Source: CALJDF01 sp038121105
GTDB lineage: Bacteria; Pseudomonadota; Alphaproteobacteria; SHVP01
Assembly: GCA_038121105.1 (NCBI GenBank)
Contig: JAYONB010000005.1
Location: forward strand, 62,001 to 126,000
DNA length: 64,000 bases
Direction: 5' to 3'
Part shown: piece by piece, positions 59,925-64,000 of the stretch
Numbering within the stretch: position 1 is the first letter of the stretch
How the letters are laid out: every line of letters begins with the position of its first letter
The notes under the pieces: generated by a model
What the model saw: the letters and a program-made list of their open reading frames with translations, nothing else
What the model was told of the DNA's origin: nothing
Database searches by the model: none
Position numbers and translations under genes: made by a program

Positions 59925-62069
59925 ATGGCTGATTTTCCGAAACAAACCCTCGATGACTGGCGCGATCAGGCGCAAAAGGAACTCCGAGACAAGTCGCTCG
60001 ACGACTTGATATGGCACACGCCAGAGGGAATTCGGGTCAAACCGCTTTACACGCGCGAGGACGAAAGTCCGCGGGTGACCTCGGACATGCCGGGGTTCGC
60101 CCCCTATCTTCGTGGGCCGCGGTCGACCATGTACGCCAATCGGCCCTGGACCATCCGCCAATACGCCGGATTCTCCACCGCCGAGGACTCGAACGCGTTC
60201 TACCGCAAGGCGCTAGACGCGGGGCAGATGGGCTTGTCGGTCGCTTTCGATCTGGCGACGCACCGGGGGTACGACTCAGACCATCCTCGGGTCGAGGGAG
60301 ACGTCGGCAAGGCAGGTGTCGCGATCGATTCCGTCGAAGATATGAAAATCCTATTCGACGGAATCCCGCTCGACCGCGTGAGCGTGTCGATGACCATGAA
60401 CGGCGCGGTCCTGCCGGTCTTGGCGGGGTACATCGTGGCGGCCGAAGAGCAGGGCGTCTCCATCGACAAACTGTCGGGCACCATCCAAAACGACATCCTC
60501 AAAGAGTTCATGGTGCGGAACACCTATATCTACCCGCCCGAACCTTCGATGCGGATCGTTTCGGACATCATCGAGTACACCGCGAAAGAAATGCCGCGGT
60601 TCAATTCGATTTCGATTTCCGGCTATCACATGCAGGAAGCGGGCGCGACGTTGGTCCAGGAATTGGCCTACACGCTGGCCGACGGTCTGGAATACGTAAA
60701 GGTCGCCATTGCGGCGGGCATGGATGTCGACGCCTTTGCGCCGCGGCTTTCCTTCTTCTTCTGCATCGGCATGAATTTTTTCATGGAGGTTGCGAAACTT
60801 CGTGCCGCGCGGTTCTTGTGGGCAGAGCTCATGAGTCAGTTTTCGCCGAAAGACCCGCGATCGCTCTCGTTGCGGACTCATTGCCAAACCTCCGGCGTTT
60901 CGCTGACCGAGCAGGATCCACACAACAACGTTGTCAGGACCGCGTATGAGGCAATGGCGGCTGTCCTGGGTGGGACCCAGAGTCTGCATACGAATGCATT
61001 CGATGAGGCTTTGGCGTTGCCGTCAGACCTCTCATCGCGGATCGCACGCAACACGCAACTCATTCTCGCCGAAGAGACCGGCGTGACGCATGTCGTCGAT
61101 CCGCTCGGCGGGTCTTACTACGTTGAGGCGCTCACCGATTCGCTTATCGAAGAGGCGCGAAAGCTCATCGACGAAGTGGAGCAAATCGGCGGCATGACGA
61201 AGGCCGTGGCGCAAGGTCTGCCCAAATTGCGGATCGAAGAATCCGCGGCGAAAAAGCAAGCCCGGATTGATCGCGGCGAAGAAGTAGTGGTCGGGGTCAA
61301 CAAATATCGCCTCGATGCCGCTGACGATATCGACCTTCTCGAAGTGGACAACCGCAAGGTCCGAGCCCAACAGATCGAGCGCCTAGACGCGATCCGCAAA
61401 ACGCGGGACGACGGTGCGGTCAAAAAGGCGCTTGATGCGTTACGCGATGGTGCCCGTGGCGACGGCAACCTGCTGGCGCTCAGTGTAGACGCGATGCGTG
61501 TTCGGGCGACCGTGGGCGAGGTGTCGAGCGCGCTCGAAGATGCCTTTACGCGGCATCGCGCCGAGACCATGGCCGTCACGGGTGTCTACGGTGATGCCTT
61601 CAAAGATGATGACGGTTTTGCGCGCGCGCGCGCGGGTGCAGATCGTTTTGCCGCACGGGTGGGACGTCGGCCGAGAATTCTGGTCGCCAAGCTCGGTCAA
61701 GACGGACACGATCGGGGTGCTAAGGTGATCGCGACCGCGATGGCTGATATTGGGTTTGACGTCGATATTGGGCCCCTGTTCGCAACCCCCAAAGAAGCCG
61801 CGCGGCAGGCCGTCGAAAACGATGTGCATGTCATCGGTATCTCCTCCCAAGCCGCGGGCCACAAAACATTAGTCCCGCAACTGATCGAGGCGCTGCGAGA
61901 GGAAGGTGGCGGCGATATCATTGTCGTGGTGGGCGGTGTGATCCCGCCCAAAGACTACGACTTTCTCTATAAGGCTGGGGTCGGCGAAATATTCGGGCCC
62001 GGCAGCAATATCGTCGAAGCCGCCGACCGAATCCTGTCCTTGTTGGGAGACAACCGCGCGGCCGCCTAG
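59925..62069 (+). CDS. scpA: Methylmalonyl-CoA mutase, single-chain
   Basis: A 714-residue adenosylcobalamin-dependent mutase interconverting (R)-methylmalonyl-CoA and succinyl-CoA in propionate metabolism. The N-terminal TIM barrel has TIRQYAGFSTAEDSN (substrate-contacting Tyr) and VSMTMNGAVLPVLA; the C-terminal B12 domain has KLGQDGHDRGAK, where the D-x-H-x-x-G His (about residue 595) ligates cobalt. Length matches E. coli ScpA, so no separate small subunit is needed. The start of the MeaB chaperone gene is ~1.8 kb downstream in the same direction. The btu uptake operon in this window could supply its cofactor. Confidence 0.97.
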   Translation: MADFPKQTLDDWRDQAQKELRDKSLDDLIWHTPEGIRVKPLYTREDESPRVTSDMPGFAPYLRGPRSTMYANRPWTIRQYAGFSTAEDSNAFYRKALDAGQMGLSVAFDLATHRGYDSDHPRVEGDVGKAGVAIDSVEDMKILFDGIPLDRVSVSMTMNGAVLPVLAGYIVAAEEQGVSIDKLSGTIQNDILKEFMVRNTYIYPPEPSMRIVSDIIEYTAKEMPRFNSISISGYHMQEAGATLVQELAYTLADGLEYVKVAIAAGMDVDAFAPRLSFFFCIGMNFFMEVAKLRAARFLWAELMSQFSPKDPRSLSLRTHCQTSGVSLTEQDPHNNVVRTAYEAMAAVLGGTQSLHTNAFDEALALPSDLSSRIARNTQLILAEETGVTHVVDPLGGSYYVEALTDSLIEEARKLIDEVEQIGGMTKAVAQGLPKLRIEESAAKKQARIDRGEEVVVGVNKYRLDAADDIDLLEVDNRKVRAQQIERLDAIRKTRDDGAVKKALDALRDGARGDGNLLALSVDAMRVRATVGEVSSALEDAFTRHRAETMAVTGVYGDAFKDDDGFARARAGADRFAARVGRRPRILVAKLGQDGHDRGAKVIATAMADIGFDVDIGPLFATPKEAARQAVENDVHVIGISSQAAGHKTLVPQLIEALREEGGGDIIVVVGGVIPPKDYDFLYKAGVGEIFGPGSNIVEAADRILSLLGDNRAAA

Positions 62070-62086
62070 ACCGACGAAGGTATTCG

Positions 62087-62467
62087 CTACTTCTTTTCGT
62101 CCTGTGCCTGCCGCCGTGCGGTTTTCACGACGCGCGTGCGGTTGGCGGATTGTCCGGGCCGGGCGCCTTGCGCGCGCGCGTGCCGTGCCGCCGGAAACGG
62201 CGACATAGGCCAAGGACGGCGTTCGCTGCCAAAGGTTTCGAATGCAATGATCTGGCTAAGGTAGGTGCCCAAGTTGGCGCCAAACTCGGCAAGCCGGGGG
62301 ACCGATTTCCCGGAGATTAGCTTGAAGGCAAGTTGGATCAACGCGACCGCGGCGCCGATCCATATTCCGATATAGAACGCCGCGGCGTACAGCAGCATGA
62401 AGACCAAGCGTATCCATACCTCGGGATTGGTCAGGTTTCCTGCGATTTCTGTATCTCGGTCGGCCAT
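62087..62467 (-). CDS. DUF4389 membrane protein
   Basis: A 126-residue protein of the DUF4389 family. Residues ~15-50 form one or two membrane segments (VWIRLVFMLLYAAAFYIGIW and GAAVALIQLAFKLI), followed by the family's amphipathic FGANLGTYLSQIIAFETF and the conserved ERRPWPMSPFP. The last ~35 residues are basic and disordered. Function is unknown; many gamma- and alphaproteobacteria have one copy. It converges with the mutase gene (17 nt between stops) and is divergent from the Pro-Trp repeat gene, 173 nt apart. Confidence 0.85.
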   Translation of the reverse strand: MADRDTEIAGNLTNPEVWIRLVFMLLYAAAFYIGIWIGAAVALIQLAFKLISGKSVPRLAEFGANLGTYLSQIIAFETFGSERRPWPMSPFPAARHARAQGARPGQSANRTRVVKTARRQAQDEKK

Positions 62468-62640
62468 CTGCGGATCGACTACCTAAGCGGTTCGAGTGGA
62501 CAGGTGTGACGTTGCCACGAATCGACTGTGAGTCACAACGGGCGACAGGCCGGCTATGTGTCGGCATTTCCTGTTGTCGCGCTTGTATTGTGCCTGAAGG
62601 CGATTGATCCGGTCTATCATAGCCGCTGGGGTGTTAACGA

Positions 62641-63822
62641 ATGGCCAGACGTCCGGATAGGCGGTCGCAGCAACGCGACCCCACACCTGTCGACCCACCG
62701 TGGGTCGACAATGCGCGACCTGATCGCGACCCGCCGCCTATTGAGCCCGATTGGGCGCAAACGGATGAAGGAGCCGACGAACCTCCGCCACCGTACGAAC
62801 CTGAGTGGGCGACTGAGGCGACGCCGCCCGACCCGACGCCGGTGGACCCGCCCTGGGCTCAAGAGCGTGACGACGACGAAGATGCCTTGCGAGAGGCCCT
62901 GGAGGAAAAAGAGCCCCCCGATCCACCCTGGGCGCGCGGGGGCGAGCGACCCAGCGCCGACGCGACGCCGATCGATCCGCCCTGGGCGGACGACCTCCCG
63001 GCGGACACCGCGCCCCCGGCGCCGATCGAACCCGACTGGGCGACCGCGGATTTGGAAGAGCCGAACATGGCTCCGGCGCCGGTCGATCCACCGTGGGCCG
63101 ACGAACCGACAAATCGAGGGCCCGTGGTGTTGCGTGGTCCGATCGATCCACCATGGGTGCCCGACGATGTTTCGGAGGCCATAGAGGCCGAGGAAGCGGC
63201 GGCGCTGCCATTCGAGCCGGACTGGGCAACCAATGCCGACGATCCCGGCCCCCCCGTTCCTATCGAGCCCGACTGGGTCGATGATGCCCGAGCGCCTCCG
63301 TCTCAACCGCTAAAACCGTTTGACCCCGATTGGGAAGAAACGTCCCGTGAACCGCCTCCACCGATCGAACCCGATTGGGCGGCGGACGACTCGCAAGAGG
63401 CTAGTCCCGAGACCGGGGCGATGTTCGATCCCGGCTGGGAAGAGACGCCGAGGTCGATCGAGGATGTGCCGCTCCCGCCCGTTGAGCCTGCATGGGCGGT
63501 CGAAGTGGATAGTGAGGTCGAGCAGACGAGAACGGATCCCTTCGATGATCAGATCGCTATCGACGCCGATGTGGTAGAACCCGATTCAATGGTGGTTAGA
63601 GGTGGCGCACGTCGATTGCGGGAGCTGGTGTCCCGGGCATCCTTCAATCCGTTTGGCCGAGCAAAGCGGGCTGAGGCGGCCCGCCAAGAGGACCGGGCAA
63701 AGCTCATTGCCGATGCGATGCGAATCCGAAGCGAAACACGAGAGGCCTTGGGTGAGGACACGGTGAACACGATGTACCGCGCCCTCATGGGAACCGATCC
63801 CCCGGATGACGAAAAGACCTGA
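62641..63822 (+). CDS. Acidic Pro-Trp repeat protein, unrecognised family
   Basis: A 393-residue protein in which a short motif, P-[IVFY]-[DE]-P-[PDEGA]-W-[AVE], occurs fifteen times between residues 15 and 287. The Trp residues are at 21, 38, 57, 72, 97, 115, 133, 152, 172, 195, 212, 231, 246, 266 and 285, a mean spacing of 19. Two flavours alternate, DPPW and EPDW, joined by acidic Pro-rich linkers. No signal peptide or membrane segment is seen. The C-terminal ~75 residues are different: a predicted helical, charged region (RRLRELVSRASFNPFGRAK; ADAMRIRSETREALG). The gene sits between scpA and meaB on the same strand. I recognise no family; a scaffold or multivalent ligand is plausible. Confidence 0.8.
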   Translation: MARRPDRRSQQRDPTPVDPPWVDNARPDRDPPPIEPDWAQTDEGADEPPPPYEPEWATEATPPDPTPVDPPWAQERDDDEDALREALEEKEPPDPPWARGGERPSADATPIDPPWADDLPADTAPPAPIEPDWATADLEEPNMAPAPVDPPWADEPTNRGPVVLRGPIDPPWVPDDVSEAIEAEEAAALPFEPDWATNADDPGPPVPIEPDWVDDARAPPSQPLKPFDPDWEETSREPPPPIEPDWAADDSQEASPETGAMFDPGWEETPRSIEDVPLPPVEPAWAVEVDSEVEQTRTDPFDDQIAIDADVVEPDSMVVRGGARRLRELVSRASFNPFGRAKRAEAARQEDRAKLIADAMRIRSETREALGEDTVNTMYRALMGTDPPDDEKT

Positions 63823-63879
63823 TCCCCGCGAACTACCGACGGTACCCCGCCTTGTGAGCACCCCCCAAGCTTGACGCCT

Positions 63880-64000
63880 GTGACCCGAGACCTCGATATC
63901 CCCTCACTACGCGACTCCATCCTGCGCGGCGACCGTCGTGGTTTGGCGCGAGGCATCACCTTGGTCGAATCGGATTTGCCCGAGCATCAGGCCCAGGCCG
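63880..64000 (+). CDS. meaB: MeaB/ArgK-type GTPase, partial N-terminus
   Basis: The last 121 nt encode about 40 residues, beginning from GTG 63880 with TRDLDIPSLRDSILRGDR and continuing GLARGITLVESDLPEHQAQA. This matches the N-terminal helical region of MeaB (formerly ArgK), the GTPase that loads and protects the cobalamin cofactor of methylmalonyl-CoA mutase. The mutase gene upstream on the same strand supports the call. TTG 63871 is an in-frame alternative start; neither has a clear ribosome-binding site. The GTP-binding motifs lie beyond the window. Confidence 0.8.
   Translation, partial: MTRDLDIPSLRDSILRGDRRGLARGITLVESDLPEHQAQA

Noticed and set aside
62641..63822. Pro-Trp repeat region as a CRISPR-like or DNA tandem repeat
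   Set aside because: The regularity is at protein level with variable linkers and synonymous changes; the DNA units are not uniform and the frame is open throughout.

Overview
The window is a GC-rich bacterial chromosome segment, densely packed on both strands. Gene content points to an alphaproteobacterium, probably Rhodospirillales-like: a SUV3-type helicase - S4 protein - FdxA - CarD neighbourhood, single-chain LigD with Ku, a COG2907 - DUF1365 - Cfa operon, and single-chain methylmalonyl-CoA mutase with MeaB nearby. There are no rRNA genes, transposases, integrases, prophage genes or CRISPR arrays. The taxonomic call is inference from gene families and order.

Layout. 1-3.9 kb: non-homologous end-joining genes (CBS-domain protein, ligD, ku, all minus; ku is cut by the left edge). 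4.0-20.3 kb: a loose accessory block of metabolic enzymes with frequent strand changes: two related methyltransferases, oligopeptidase B, FAD oxidase, ICMT-like membrane methyltransferase, Asp/Glu racemase-like protein, aromatic-ring monooxygenase, ASCH protein, a hydrolase-fold protein lacking its nucleophile, FAD dehydrogenase, cupin, aldo/keto reductase, GST and amidohydrolase. A 454-nt intergenic region at 12.2-12.7 kb holds two kinds of short direct repeat. 20.3-23.0 kb: a LuxR-type regulator preceded by several dyads, a small ORF with a strong ribosome-binding site, a hairpin-rich leader, a tail-anchored protein and a pentapeptide-repeat protein. 23.0-27.4 kb: a second nucleophile-less hydrolase-fold protein, a GH3 adenylating enzyme, SAM decarboxylase and a glycerolipid acyltransferase. 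27.5-34.3 kb: a lipid-modification cluster (flavoprotein, DUF1365, cyclopropane synthase, SDR, DUF6134, NTF2-like, GPH/MFS transporter) resembling known sigma-E/ChrR-regulated gene sets. 34.3-42.4 kb: a VOC protein, an RND efflux pair whose adaptor carries two EF-hands, a second pentapeptide protein and an Atz/Trz amidohydrolase.

42.4-48.4 kb: a cobalamin riboswitch followed by a tightly coupled btuB-btuF-btuC-btuD-tonB operon, a complete B12 uptake route with its own TonB. Its likely customer lies at the right: B12-dependent methylmalonyl-CoA mutase (59.9-62.1 kb) and the start of its GTPase chaperone MeaB at the edge. Between those two is an unrecognised acidic protein with fifteen Pro-Trp repeats spaced about 19 residues apart. 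48.5-52.4 kb: an orphan molybdenum hydroxylase large subunit, a degenerate RmlD-like protein and an EctD-like dioxygenase. 52.4-59.8 kb: tRNA-Arg(CCT), an M48 lipoprotein protease, a PPP-fold protein that has lost most metal ligands, CarD with a histone-H1-like tail, FdxA, a TerB-like protein, an S4 protein and a SUV3-like helicase.

The strongest candidates for undescribed biology are the Pro-Trp repeat protein, the pseudo-phosphatase, the two pentapeptide proteins with a duplicated cap motif, the EF-hand adaptor, the nucleophile-less hydrolase-fold pair and the methyltransferases sharing an unnamed N-terminal domain.
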